From positions 1 through 38,043 of the forward strand of contig NZ_PVWJ01000044.1 of NCBI RefSeq assembly GCF_003003775.1: DNA of 38,043 nucleotides, written 5' to 3'. A program made the translations under genes and the position numbers. The stretch comes from Merismopedia glauca CCAP 1448/3 (lineage in GTDB: Bacteria; Cyanobacteriota; Cyanobacteriia; Cyanobacteriales; CCAP-1448). This document shows, one piece after another, positions 24,698-33,525 of this stretch (positions are counted from its first letter, which is position 1; every line of letters starts with the position of its first letter). The notes under the pieces are model-generated. The model saw only the letters and a program-made list of their open reading frames with translations. It had not been told where the DNA came from and ran no database searches.

Positions 24698-25960
24698 TTA
24701 AGTTAAATATCTAAAGACCATTTTTACTAATTCTGATTGAGTAAAAGGTTTGGTCAAATAGTCTGTAGCTCCTACCATCCTAGCTTTGGCTCGGTCTACT
24801 ATGCCTGTATTTCCTGTCACCATCACAATTGGCGTGGTTTTGAAAAGAGAATGATTTCTAAGGAGACGACAGAGTTTATAGCCATCAATAGTTGGCATTC
24901 CTACATCTAATAAAATTATGTCAGGTTTAATCCGCATAATTTCCATCAAAGCTTTGCTAGAATCACTCAGAGCATGAACCGATAAGTTGTGACCTTCTAA
25001 AAAGCGATTTATTTCGGTGAGGATTGTGGGACTATCATCAACACAAACTATTTTTTGCTGAACTTTAGATTTTAATCCACTGGTAATTTGGTTAAAAGTA
25101 TCACTACTATCTATAACATTTGAATTATTGGTTTTTTCGTGCGAGATTGAATCAGGATTAATTCTCAGAGTCGGCAGTTTAGGTAAGCGATCGAAGGGAG
25201 ATTGTGGATCTCGTAAAATAACTATTTTCTGATTGATTAATGGATAAAGGTACTGAGCTATTTTCAACTCATCTTGATTAACTAAAATAGCAATTTGACG
25301 AAAACTAAATCCGGTTAATATTTTGCTGAGTCTCTGTTGCTTTTCTAATGAAAGTTTTTGCTCAGTTTGATTCTGGCTAAAAAAGTAAGGACGCTGATCG
25401 GGTGATGATATGACGGGAGCTAAAGCTTGCCATGATAGCAGTTTTCCCTGAACTTCTTGAGCTAATAATTGTATTTCTACATGACAAAAATAAGTATTTC
25501 TAGCATTGTTTTCTATAAAATTATAAGTGGTATTTGCTAATAATAATAAATAGGTTTCAAATACCTCATTCATTAATCTTTTAATTAATGTGGCTGCGGC
25601 TTCGGAATTGAGGTATTGTTCACTAACTAACCAAGTAATTGCTTGATAATCGGGTGGAAAAGTGGTATTGTCTGGAGAATAATGCTCGAATTTCAAGCGA
25701 GCTTCAGTGCAAATAGCAGCAGTCAGCCCCCGATTTTCACGGCTGAGATGACGCAGGTGACGTTCTAGGCGCTCAAAAGGATCTACGGAATGCGTAGCAT
25801 AGGTTAATAATCCTTGATGGAAATAGAATCTCCACTCTACTGAATTATGAAAAACTGCTAAGCACCCATTAGCTTGACCCTCAACAAAACGTTCTAAAAG
25901 TCTGAGCGGATAGAAATTTTGAGAATCTTGGCGATCTACGAGAGTAATTGGCTTCATCAT
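24698..25960 (-). CDS. PATAN-domain response regulator (PatA/PixG-like)
   Basis: This 420-residue regulator has an N-terminal PATAN (DUF4388-like) domain, about 1-180: FYPLRLLERFVEGQANGCLA then WRFYFHQGLLTYATHSVDPF. A linker with a small helical module follows (about 195-290). The C-terminal receiver (about 300-420) has phosphoacceptor D352 (ILLDVGMPTIDG), CVDDSP and YLTKPF. Relatives include PatA (heterocyst patterning) and PixG/PilG (motility); some interact with the pilus extension ATPase. As the first gene of the chemosensory operon it matches pixG. No DNA-binding domain is present. Confidence 0.9.
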   Translation of the reverse strand: MMKPITLVDRQDSQNFYPLRLLERFVEGQANGCLAVFHNSVEWRFYFHQGLLTYATHSVDPFERLERHLRHLSRENRGLTAAICTEARLKFEHYSPDNTTFPPDYQAITWLVSEQYLNSEAAATLIKRLMNEVFETYLLLLANTTYNFIENNARNTYFCHVEIQLLAQEVQGKLLSWQALAPVISSPDQRPYFFSQNQTEQKLSLEKQQRLSKILTGFSFRQIAILVNQDELKIAQYLYPLINQKIVILRDPQSPFDRLPKLPTLRINPDSISHEKTNNSNVIDSSDTFNQITSGLKSKVQQKIVCVDDSPTILTEINRFLEGHNLSVHALSDSSKALMEIMRIKPDIILLDVGMPTIDGYKLCRLLRNHSLFKTTPIVMVTGNTGIVDRAKARMVGATDYLTKPFTQSELVKMVFRYLT

Positions 25961-26104
25961 TAGTTATTTTGCCTAAGATAAAAAATATTGCCAGAGAAAC
26001 GTAATCAAGAACTGATAACATCACATTAAGATAAATTCAGAGTACCCAAGTCACCTCACGAACAAACAGTAAATATAGAATAAAGCTGACAAATAGCAGT
26101 TCTC

Positions 26105-26136
26105 CCCCATCTCCCCTCATCTCCCCCATCTCCTGT
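26105..26136. repeat. CTCCCCCAT-type short tandem repeat
   Basis: Pyrimidine-rich units of the form ATCTCCCC(C) repeat four times directly upstream of the phosphoglucomutase gene, in the divergent spacer 25961-26171. The rest of the spacer must hold the promoters of both the chemosensory operon and the mutase gene. Confidence 0.65.
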
Positions 26137-26171
26137 AGTATTAGATTGAGGTAACAAAGGAAGTGACATCC

Positions 26172-27611
26172 ATGAGTGTAGCCAGCAGCACAAATGAGAT
26201 TAAGTTCGGTACAGATGGATGGCGGGGAATAATAGCAGATGATTTTACCTTCGCTAATGTATGTAAGGTGACGCGCGCGATCGCTAGTTACTTGGAAACG
26301 GCTTACTCCAAGGATAGACCTGTCTTAATCGCTTACGATACTAGGTTTTTAGCAGATAAATTTGCTCAAACAGCCGCAGAAATTTTGGCAGAAATTGGTT
26401 GGACGGTGAAGATAGTTGATCGCGATTGTCCCACACCCACGATCGCTTATAATGCGCGCTTGCTGAATTCGGCTGGGGCTTTGATGTTCACCGCTAGCCA
26501 TAACCCAGCACCCTATTGTGGGATTAAATATATCCCCGATTATGCAGGCCCTGCAACCCCAGAAATTACAGATACGATCGTTTCCCATATTGAAAGTTCA
26601 TCTAATGAACCTCCTAGTGGCAAAAATAAGGATAAAATCTCGACTTTTGACCCCAAGCCAGAGTATCTCAAGTTTATCTATACCTTAATAGATGTGGAAC
26701 GGATTCGCTCTGCCAAGCTGAAGGTGAAGTATGATGCTTTATATTCTACTTCTCGCGGCTATCTAGATACGGTGTTAGAACATTGTGGGTGTGAGGTAGA
26801 AACTTTCCACGCCAAACGAGATGTGTTATTTGGTGGGGGAATGCCAGAACCGAAAGGGGAACTACTAACTGAGTTGATCGAAGCTGTCAAAAAAGACCAT
26901 GCAGATATCGGAGTGGCGACAGATGGAGATAGCGATCGCTTTGGTGTGGTAGACGAACAAGGTGAAATGCTGACTCCTAACACGGTTTTGTTGGTATTAG
27001 CCCGCCATTTGCACAAAAATAAGGGTCAAAGTGGTGCAATTGTCCGCACCGTAGCGACTACTCACTTATTAGATAATTTAGCAGCTAAGTACGGTTTGCC
27101 AATTTATGAAACTGCTGTGGGTTTCAAGTATATTGGCGAAAAGATGCGGGAAACTGCTGTTTTAGTCGGTGGTGAAGAATCTGGCGGATTGAGTGTATTA
27201 GGTCATATTCCTGAAAAAGATGGCATATTAGCGGATATGCTGATGGCAGAAGCTATTGCTTATGAAGGAAAACCCTTAAGCCAGTTGGTAGCAGAAGCCA
27301 TTAAAGATGCTGATGGTCCTCTTTACAATCGGCGCTTGGATTTACATCTAACTGAAGCCCATAAATTAGCAGTTCTCAACGCTTTCACCCATAATCCTCC
27401 CACAGAAGTCGCGGGAATTGGAATTAAAGAGGTAGGACGCAAGGATGGGATTAAACTCTATCTAGAAGAAGGCAGTTGGGTACTATTACGTCCTTCGGGT
27501 ACAGAACCCCTAATTCGGGTTTATTTAGAAACAAATTCCCCTGAAAAATTAGCTCAAGTTGCTAAATACATGGAAGATAGCATTGCTAAACTAGAACCAG
27601 TAGCGGCTTAA
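26172..27611 (+). CDS. phosphoglucomutase/phosphomannomutase family protein
   Basis: This alpha-D-phosphohexomutase converts hexose-1-phosphate and hexose-6-phosphate; the substrate may be glucose, mannose or glucosamine phosphate. Numbering from the upstream GTG at 26163, the motifs are FGTDGWRG (15-22), the phosphoserine loop TASHNPAPYCGIKY with S112, the metal loop TDGDSDRFG, the sugar loop GGEESGGLS and the phosphate-binding RPSGTEPLIRVY. I place the start at ATG 26172, because AAGGAAG lies 8 bp before it; the GTG at 26163 overlaps that ribosome-binding site. Four domains are complete. It supports glycogen, sucrose or polysaccharide precursor supply. No clustered partner genes are present. 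Confidence 0.92.
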   Translation: MSVASSTNEIKFGTDGWRGIIADDFTFANVCKVTRAIASYLETAYSKDRPVLIAYDTRFLADKFAQTAAEILAEIGWTVKIVDRDCPTPTIAYNARLLNSAGALMFTASHNPAPYCGIKYIPDYAGPATPEITDTIVSHIESSSNEPPSGKNKDKISTFDPKPEYLKFIYTLIDVERIRSAKLKVKYDALYSTSRGYLDTVLEHCGCEVETFHAKRDVLFGGGMPEPKGELLTELIEAVKKDHADIGVATDGDSDRFGVVDEQGEMLTPNTVLLVLARHLHKNKGQSGAIVRTVATTHLLDNLAAKYGLPIYETAVGFKYIGEKMRETAVLVGGEESGGLSVLGHIPEKDGILADMLMAEAIAYEGKPLSQLVAEAIKDADGPLYNRRLDLHLTEAHKLAVLNAFTHNPPTEVAGIGIKEVGRKDGIKLYLEEGSWVLLRPSGTEPLIRVYLETNSPEKLAQVAKYMEDSIAKLEPVAA

Positions 27612-27638
27612 TTGGGGATTGGGGATTGGGGATTGGGA
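27611..27638. repeat. tandem heptamer GGGGATT x3-4
   Basis: Directly after the mutase stop codon, ATTGGGG units repeat head to tail. It is another STRR locus with its own unit. Confidence 0.8.
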
Positions 27639-27698
27639 AATTACTGATTAAGATCCAATCCCTAATCTTTCCAACTTCCTCCCTCTAGGGTGCAAATA

Positions 27699-27962
27699 AT
27701 GAGAAATATCTCTAATTTACTAACTTCGGCAATTTTGGCAATTTTAGTGAGCGCGATCGCCATTCTTTCGGTACAAAATGCGACGCTAGTTTCTTTAAGA
27801 CTGTTCGGGTTGCGCTCGATTAATCTGCCCTTTGGGACGATCTTAGCATTAAGTGTATCGGTGGGTATCCTGGTAGGAGCGATCGCCCCTATAGTCTGGC
27901 GTTTATTAAGTAGTTCAGATTCCGAATTTGATGATGATGACTACTTCGAGGAAGATTTTTGA
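27699..27962 (+). CDS. LapA-like (DUF1049) small membrane protein
   Basis: This small protein of about 87 residues has two membrane segments, roughly residues 8-28 (TSAILAILVSAIAILSVQNA) and 41-64 (GTILALSVSVGILVGAIAPI). Between them is the family signature QNATLVSLRLFGLRSINLPF. The tail is acidic (DSEFDDDDYFEEDF). Relatives are the LapA domain proteins, which in proteobacteria assist lipopolysaccharide assembly; in cyanobacteria the role is unproven. I favour ATG at 27699, with GGG 8 bp upstream, over the in-frame GTG at 27690. It is a single gene downstream of the mutase. Confidence 0.82.
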   Translation: MRNISNLLTSAILAILVSAIAILSVQNATLVSLRLFGLRSINLPFGTILALSVSVGILVGAIAPIVWRLLSSSDSEFDDDDYFEEDF

Positions 27963-28005
27963 GCTAATTCTGAGTTAGGAGAACTCAAATCCTCAGTCTG
28001 CTATC

Positions 28006-28542
28006 TTACTTCAGCTTTTCGACTGTTTGAACTAGGCTAACTGCAAACTGTTCAAACCTCTGGGATAGCTTTTCATCAGTCAGGTTCCCTTCAGGGGTAA
28101 AAGCTTGCCAAGCTTGTCCCATAGCTACTTGTTCTGGAATTACCCAAGCGTGTACCCATCTCATAATCAAGCGTAGCTCGTTAAGAGCATTACTATTAGG
28201 TTGACCACCAAGAACGCTGATTAATCCAGTTACTTTACCGCTTAACTGTTTAAAACTCATTAAATCAAGTGCATTCTTTAAAACGCCACTGACTCCTCCG
28301 TGATATTCAGGAGTAGCTAAAATTAAACCGTCAGCTTCTTGTACGCTTTGCCGTAGACGTTCTACATCTGGATAGTCTGGATATTCGTCTGTACCATTGC
28401 AAAAAGGTAGATTCATCTGGCGTAAATCTAATAATTCTACGGTAGCACCTAAAGATTCTACGTTCTGCGCTGCTATTTTTAACGCTTGATAGCTATAAGA
28501 ATGGGTTCTTAAACTGCCATTGATGCCAACAATTTTTACCAT
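28006..28542 (-). CDS. NADPH-dependent FMN reductase family protein
   Basis: This 178-residue protein has a flavodoxin-like fold of the NADPH:FMN reductase/chromate-reductase group. The phosphate-binding loop is GSLRTHSYS near residue 9, and the flavin-contacting motif is TPEYHGGVSGVLKNALD near residue 98. It likely reduces flavin, quinones or other electron acceptors in the cytoplasm and may contribute to oxidative-stress defence; the physiological substrate is unknown. It is a single gene. The 272-bp spacer to its right (28543-28814) has no recognised element apart from an AT-rich stretch with ATAATCGTTATGATTA near 28560. Confidence 0.9.
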   Translation of the reverse strand: MVKIVGINGSLRTHSYSYQALKIAAQNVESLGATVELLDLRQMNLPFCNGTDEYPDYPDVERLRQSVQEADGLILATPEYHGGVSGVLKNALDLMSFKQLSGKVTGLISVLGGQPNSNALNELRLIMRWVHAWVIPEQVAMGQAWQAFTPEGNLTDEKLSQRFEQFAVSLVQTVEKLK

Positions 28543-28814
28543 GAGCTTTTAACTAAACCATAATCGTTATGATTACATATAAATATAGCTAAGATGATCT
28601 GTCACTGTCAAGTTACGGATCTAGGACTTAGACAAAAATATAATCTGCTCTTCCGTTGCTGCTCTAACTCATCTAAAAACCTAATGAAACATACCTGGAT
28701 CGGAAGTCATAACGACTGCACTTACGGGTTGACGATCGCTATCCCCCAATAAAATAATTAGTGAGGAAATAGAGAGTACTGTCGCTACGTTGCTCATAGC
28801 GATAAAATGGAATT

Positions 28815-29228
28815 ATGGCAAGAGACTTCCTGCACCAAACAGTTCGCATAGCTCTAGAGCGAGATGCATGGATAGTTACCCACGATCCCCTCTATCTTAG
28901 GGTTAGCGATGTCGATCTTATGGTAGATCTAGCGGCTGAACGGATCGTAGGTGCTGAAAAAATGGGACAGAAAATAGCTGTTGAAGTTAAATCTTTTCTA
29001 GGAGCATCTGCTATTACCGAACTCCACAATGCTCTGGGACAGACGATGGTTTACCGTTCAGCACTCCGAAGACTTCACCCAGAGCGGATGTTGTACCTGG
29101 CGATTTCCGAAGATATTTACCAAGAGTTTTTTCTAAATGCTTTCATCCAAGAGGTAATTTCTGATTACCAAGTTAAATTGCTGATTGTTAGTCATTCCCG
29201 CCAAGAGATCGCATTATGGAAAGAGTAG
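28815..29228 (+). CDS. xisH: XisH family protein
   Basis: This is a 137-residue XisH protein. XisH and XisI were found as controlling factors for excision of the fdxN element in heterocysts, but homologues are common in cyanobacteria without such elements. The PD-(D/E)XK-like core is visible: DLMVDLAAERIVGAE (aspartate) and KIAVEVKSFLG (E-x-K) at about residues 55-62, then ALGQTMVYRSAL. Nuclease activity is predicted by fold only. It overlaps xisI by 13 bp, so the two are translationally coupled. No XisF-type recombinase is nearby. Confidence 0.93.
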   Translation: MARDFLHQTVRIALERDAWIVTHDPLYLRVSDVDLMVDLAAERIVGAEKMGQKIAVEVKSFLGASAITELHNALGQTMVYRSALRRLHPERMLYLAISEDIYQEFFLNAFIQEVISDYQVKLLIVSHSRQEIALWKE

Positions 29229-29545
29229 ACTACCCAACCTTAATCCAGACAATTTTAGCAAAATATGCCGATCGCCCTCCCGAAGAAGATGTAGAGATTC
29301 AGCTAATCTTTGATACCGCACGCAATCGCTATCAAATGCTATTTGTAGGTTGGGAAGATGCCAAACGGATTTATAGCTGTGTAGTTCACGTCGATATTAA
29401 GGGCAACAAATTTTGGATTCAACGCGATCGCACTGAAGTGGGAATTGCTAATTTGCTAGTTGAAGCGGGAGTGCCAAAAACGGATATCGTTCTAGCTTTT
29501 TATGCACCTTATAAACGAGTCTATACTGAATTTGCGGCTGGATAA
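29216..29545 (+). CDS. xisI: XisI family protein
   Basis: This 109-residue protein has the full XisI pattern: TLIQTILAKYADRPPEEDVE, FDTARNRYQMLFVGWEDAKR, HVDIKGNKFWIQRDRTEVGI and the conserved end VLAFYAPYKRVYTEFA. It acts with XisH; the biochemical role is not known. The ATG lies inside the xisH 3' end. Its stop codon falls about 20 bp from the point where a secreted-protein gene on the opposite strand loses its normal sequence, so the pair appears to border an insertion or deletion junction. Confidence 0.93.
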   Translation: MERVDYPTLIQTILAKYADRPPEEDVEIQLIFDTARNRYQMLFVGWEDAKRIYSCVVHVDIKGNKFWIQRDRTEVGIANLLVEAGVPKTDIVLAFYAPYKRVYTEFAAG

Positions 29546-29964
29546 GAATCTGGAGCGATCGCTAGTATTGAAAGTGAAAGTTTGTTTGCCAAAAGTCTGG
29601 TAATCAGTAGCGATAAATTGGGCGCTTCTGCTAGAACTCTCAAACAAGATGGGGCTAGCTAGAGTGTTGGTGGTACTATCGAAGGCAGCCACAAAAGCCC
29701 TGAAAGTTACTGGTTCGTCATTTGGAGAGTCCTGTTGCTCGTACAAGAAGAAAGAAAATTCATTCAGAATATTATCAGTCGGTGCAAAGAAAGTTTGCCC
29801 GAATGAGGCAGATGAAATTGGAGTATACTCACCCAGAGGGCTAATGCCAGTAAATTCCCCAGGTGTAGTATCGATGGTAAACGCTTGTGCTGGCAATACA
29901 CTAACAGTACCTATAAGCGCTACCCCCCCCCGACTGTCGAAGCTATAAGTTTTGCTAATTTCAT
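29492..29964 (-). pseudogene. secreted protein gene, frame-broken by a G9 tract and 3'-truncated
   Basis: An ATG at 29964, preceded by GAGGGG, starts MKLAKLIASTVGGG and then hits TAG at 29922-29920. Just before this stop is a run of nine G (plus-strand C, 29923-29931). With seven or ten G the frame would join VALIGTVSVLPAQAFTIDTT, a complete Sec signal peptide ending AQA, and a mature domain of about 110 residues rich in S, T and F (PLGEYTPISSASFGQTFFAP). It resembles PEP-CTERM-type secreted proteins of cyanobacteria. The frame leaves recognisable protein at about FTFNTS (near 29565) and runs 54 bp into the xisI 3' end antisense, so the C-terminal half and any sorting signal are missing. Either decay or a phase-variable locus could explain the G tract; the missing 3' end favours decay. 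Confidence 0.7.
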
Positions 29965-30235
29965 GATTCCCCTCAAAAGCTAGATATTTACCTCACAGAG
30001 ACAAAATTCAGCTTAAACTTAACCGTTTAGAGCTATCCCTACGAGAAATTACATAGAAGGATATCACACTCAATTTTTATTTAGTTAAAAACACGAACCA
30101 ACTTAATAATTTAATTCCTCTATTATGATTCTAGAATTTACCTTTTCCAGTATGAAATTATTCAATCCTTGTGCCAAGCGCTATACCAACCTCCCCCGCA
30201 AATCGTAACGACTTCGCATATGGGTTGGTTTCTCT
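29965..30235. other. 271-bp spacer between the broken secreted-protein gene and uvrA
   Basis: It is AT-rich and has no recognised gene or hairpin of note. It should hold the promoter of the broken secreted-protein gene and the 3' end of the uvrA transcript. A plus-strand frame from 30171 is antisense to uvrA and not credible. Confidence 0.4.
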
Positions 30236-33200
30236 CTACAAAATATGTTTCAAATACTGTCCCGTGTACGATCGCTCTTCTTTCGCAATATCTTCAGGCG
30301 TACCTACAGCTATAATTTCTCCTCCCTTATCTCCACCTTCAGGGCCCAAATCGATAATCCAATCAGCACATCTAATTACATCTAAATTGTGTTCGATCGC
30401 TAAAACTGAATTACCCTTATCTACCAACTTTTGTAAAACATCTAATAACTTGTGAACGTCGTAAAAAGATAAACCCGTAGTCGGTTCATCGATTAAATAC
30501 AAAGTTTTTCCCGTAGCGCGTCTTGAGAGTTCGGAAGCCAATTTTACCCTTTGCGCTTCCCCACCAGATAAAGTCGGTGCGGTTTGTCCCAAACGCAAGT
30601 AACCTAAACCTACATCCATCAAAGTTTGTAATCGAGTCACAGCGCGAGGAATGTTTTGAAAAAAGTCTAAGCCTTCCTCAACCGTCATATCTAAAACATC
30701 AGCAATGGATTTGTTTTTATACTTGACTTGTAGAGTTTCTCGATTGTATCTAGCACTCTTACAAACATCGCATTGAACGTAAACATCGGGGAGAAAATTC
30801 ATTTCAATGATATTGACACCTTGTCCCCCACAAGCTTCGCATCTTCCACCTTTAACATTGAAAGAAAATTGTCCTGGTTTGTAACCTCTAACTTTGGCTT
30901 CAATAGTTAGAGAAAAAACCTCGCGAATGATATCAAATAAACCTGTATAAGTAGCCGGATTAGATCGTGGAGTTCTACCAATGGGAGATTGATCGATGAC
31001 AATTACTTTATCAACATCTTCTAATCCTTGAATCTCTTTTAAACCTGGTGGAAAGGGTACGCTTTTAGTTAAATAATGTTGTAAGGCTGGGTAAAGTAAC
31101 TCATTGATTAAAGTTGATTTTCCCGAACCAGAAACACCCGTCACAGCTACAAGTTTACCTAATGGGATTTCTACATCTAGATGTTTGAGATTGTGACGAT
31201 GAGCATTTTTAAGAAATAGCGATCGCCCGTTTCCTTCTCTCCTTTCTAGTGGTGTTTCAATCCTCTTTATACCAGATAAATATGCACCCGTCAAAGACTC
31301 TTCATTTACTAATATTTGGGCTAACTCACCTTGAGCAACTATCCTACCTCCATGCACTCCCGCACCTGGTCCAATATCGACTAAATAATCTGCGGCTCTA
31401 ATGGTTTCTTCATCGTGTTCGACGACGATTAATGTATTTCCTAACTCTTTCAGTTTGAGTAAGGTTTTTAATAATTTAGTATTATCTCTTTGATGTAAAC
31501 CAATACTAGGTTCATCTAAAACGTATAAAACTCCAGTCAATCCGGCTCCGATTTGAGTGGCTAATCTAATCCGTTGGGCTTCCCCTCCCGAAAGAGTCAT
31601 TGCGGCTCGATCTAGCGTCAGATAATCTAAGCCTACATCAAGTAGAAATTGTAATCTAGCTTTGATTTCTTTGAGAACTAAATCGCCGATTTTCGCTTGG
31701 CGATCGCTCAACTCCAATTTATCAACTCTTAGCCGACATTCACTAATCGAAACGCCAGTAAAATCTGTAATTCTGCATTGCCCTAATCTGACTGATAAGG
31801 CTTCAGGTTTTAACCGTTTTCCTTGGCAATCATGACAGGTTTCATCGACTAAAAATGGTTCTAATTTTTGCTTTTGTACTTCTGTTCCATCTGCCGATTG
31901 TTTTTGTAAGATAGGAATCACACCAATGAAGCGCCGATGGTCTTGCCAAGCTTCTACCCAAACAGGGCGATCGCTTCCGTGTAAAATGACTTGTTGCTGT
32001 TCTGAAGTTAACTGATTCCAAGGAGTATCTAATTCAAATTCATACTCCTGTCCGACTTCATAAAGTAACCTTAAATAATAGGCGTTGGGATGCTTATCGA
32101 TTTGACTTAATAAGTTATCTCCATTGGATTTAGTACGGCGATTTTTGTTTTTTGTATCTCCAGACCAAGGGGCGATCGCACTATATATAGGTGCATCTGC
32201 ATCTGGAACTAACAATTCTTCAGAAAACGTTCGCCAACTACCCAAACCGTGACAAGTTGAACAAGCACCATAAGGGGAATTAAAAGAGAATAATCTGGGT
32301 GAAAGTTCTTGCATCACCGCCCCATGTTCGGGACAAGCAAAGTTCTCTGAAAAGACTAATTCTTGGGGTAGTTGTTGATAATTAGATTCGTCTGTATGAG
32401 AGTTTTTATTATTGTCAATAGGGGCTTCGTTTGCTTGAGGTTGGTAATAGTTTGACAAAAAATCACTATTTCTGTTATCATAGAAAGTAGACTCTGTAGC
32501 GCTTTCCCCCCATTTCAGGATCTGGATGACCGCAATCCCTTCAGCGCGTTTGAGACAAGTACTCAAAGAATCCGCCAGACGCTCTCGCAAGTCGGGTTTC
32601 TTAATCAAACGGTCAATCACCACCTCAATCGTGTGCTTCCCATTTTTATCCAACTCAATCGAGTCAGATAGTTCCCGCACCTCACCATTCACCCGCACCC
32701 GCACGAATCCTTCCGCAGCTAAACCGGAAATCAGCTTTTGATGAGTTCCCTTCTTCCCCCGTACCACTGGCGCGAGAACCTGGAATCGAGTACCATCAGG
32801 GAAAGCCATGACGCGATCGCACATTTCATCGATAGTTTGGGGGGCAATACAGCGATCGCAAATCGGACAATGAGGAACTCCAGCCCGTCCGAACAATAAC
32901 CGGAAATAATCGTAAATTTCCGTCACAGTCCCCACCGTGGAACGGGGATTATGGGAAGTAGACTTTTGATCTATCGAAATCGCCGGACTTAACCCTTCAA
33001 TCGCATCTACATCCGGTTTATCTAACTGTCCCAGGAACTGCCTCGCATAAGCGCTCAAAGACTCCACATAGCGCCGTTGTCCCTCAGCAAAGATAGTATC
33101 GAAAGCCAGGGAAGACTTACCGGAACCAGAGACACCCGTGAATACAATTAGGCGATCGCGCGGGATCTCCAAATCGATATTCTTGAGGTTATGCTGTCTG

Positions 33201-33289
33201 GCACCCCGAATCCGAATCGAATTGCTTTCGGAAGGGGAATTTACCAATTTATTCGGTTTGATAGCGTCAATTTGGGCGATATCCGACAT
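30236..33289 (-). CDS. uvrA: UvrABC system protein A
   Basis: UvrA is the damage-sensing ATPase dimer of nucleotide excision repair and hands DNA to UvrB. The protein has two ABC modules. The first has Walker A GVSGSGKSS, zinc motif CPICDRC, a second Cys set (CPEHG then CSTCHG), and LSGGEAQRIRLA. The second has GVSGSGKST, zinc motif CEACGGQG, and LSGGEAQRVKLA with DEPTTGL. I place the start at ATG 33289 (MSDIAQIDAIK), giving 1017 residues; a GTG at 33328 would add 13 residues without a better ribosome-binding site. A low-complexity N/S/Q-rich insert of about 40 residues (around 265-310) precedes the zinc-binding CPEHG segment and is likely a flexible surface loop. Confidence 0.95.
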   Translation of the reverse strand: MSDIAQIDAIKPNKLVNSPSESNSIRIRGARQHNLKNIDLEIPRDRLIVFTGVSGSGKSSLAFDTIFAEGQRRYVESLSAYARQFLGQLDKPDVDAIEGLSPAISIDQKSTSHNPRSTVGTVTEIYDYFRLLFGRAGVPHCPICDRCIAPQTIDEMCDRVMAFPDGTRFQVLAPVVRGKKGTHQKLISGLAAEGFVRVRVNGEVRELSDSIELDKNGKHTIEVVIDRLIKKPDLRERLADSLSTCLKRAEGIAVIQILKWGESATESTFYDNRNSDFLSNYYQPQANEAPIDNNKNSHTDESNYQQLPQELVFSENFACPEHGAVMQELSPRLFSFNSPYGACSTCHGLGSWRTFSEELLVPDADAPIYSAIAPWSGDTKNKNRRTKSNGDNLLSQIDKHPNAYYLRLLYEVGQEYEFELDTPWNQLTSEQQQVILHGSDRPVWVEAWQDHRRFIGVIPILQKQSADGTEVQKQKLEPFLVDETCHDCQGKRLKPEALSVRLGQCRITDFTGVSISECRLRVDKLELSDRQAKIGDLVLKEIKARLQFLLDVGLDYLTLDRAAMTLSGGEAQRIRLATQIGAGLTGVLYVLDEPSIGLHQRDNTKLLKTLLKLKELGNTLIVVEHDEETIRAADYLVDIGPGAGVHGGRIVAQGELAQILVNEESLTGAYLSGIKRIETPLERREGNGRSLFLKNAHRHNLKHLDVEIPLGKLVAVTGVSGSGKSTLINELLYPALQHYLTKSVPFPPGLKEIQGLEDVDKVIVIDQSPIGRTPRSNPATYTGLFDIIREVFSLTIEAKVRGYKPGQFSFNVKGGRCEACGGQGVNIIEMNFLPDVYVQCDVCKSARYNRETLQVKYKNKSIADVLDMTVEEGLDFFQNIPRAVTRLQTLMDVGLGYLRLGQTAPTLSGGEAQRVKLASELSRRATGKTLYLIDEPTTGLSFYDVHKLLDVLQKLVDKGNSVLAIEHNLDVIRCADWIIDLGPEGGDKGGEIIAVGTPEDIAKEERSYTGQYLKHIL

Positions 33290-33497
33290 TATTAAGTCAG
33301 GTGGGATGAGTACATAAGTATTGCTCACCCGATTCTAGCAGATTCACAAAAGTTAACTGAAATGGTGGCGATTAACTAACTTTTTCTAACTGACAGGCTG
33401 AAAAATTTGGAGTATTATTTCATAAGTTGAAAGTTACACAACCAAATACATATGAAATTAGTTAACTTAACGCCGAGTGTTTTTTCAAAAATTGAAG

Positions 33498-33525
33498 CAA
33501 ATCAAGCTCTTTAGAGCTTGATTTG
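33498..33525. repeat. 13-bp perfect inverted repeat across a signal-peptide region
   Basis: CAAATCAAGCTCT (33498-33510) and AGAGCTTGATTTG (33513-33525) pair exactly around TT. The palindrome contains the in-frame TAG (33512-33514) that separates ATG 33452 from the downstream open frame. Confidence 0.8.

Noticed and set aside
28815-29545. xisHI as evidence for a developmentally excised DNA element
   Set aside because: No recombinase gene, no interrupted nif/fdx/hup gene and no matching direct repeats are seen; xisHI are common without such elements.
29649-29948. 99-codon plus-strand ORF opposite the broken secreted-protein gene
   Set aside because: The minus strand has a signal peptide, ribosome-binding site and family-like composition; the plus frame has none.
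33498-33525. Intrinsic terminator for a transcript entering from the left
   Set aside because: The stem is AT-rich in its lower half and has no T-run after it on the plus strand; it lies inside the likely coding region.
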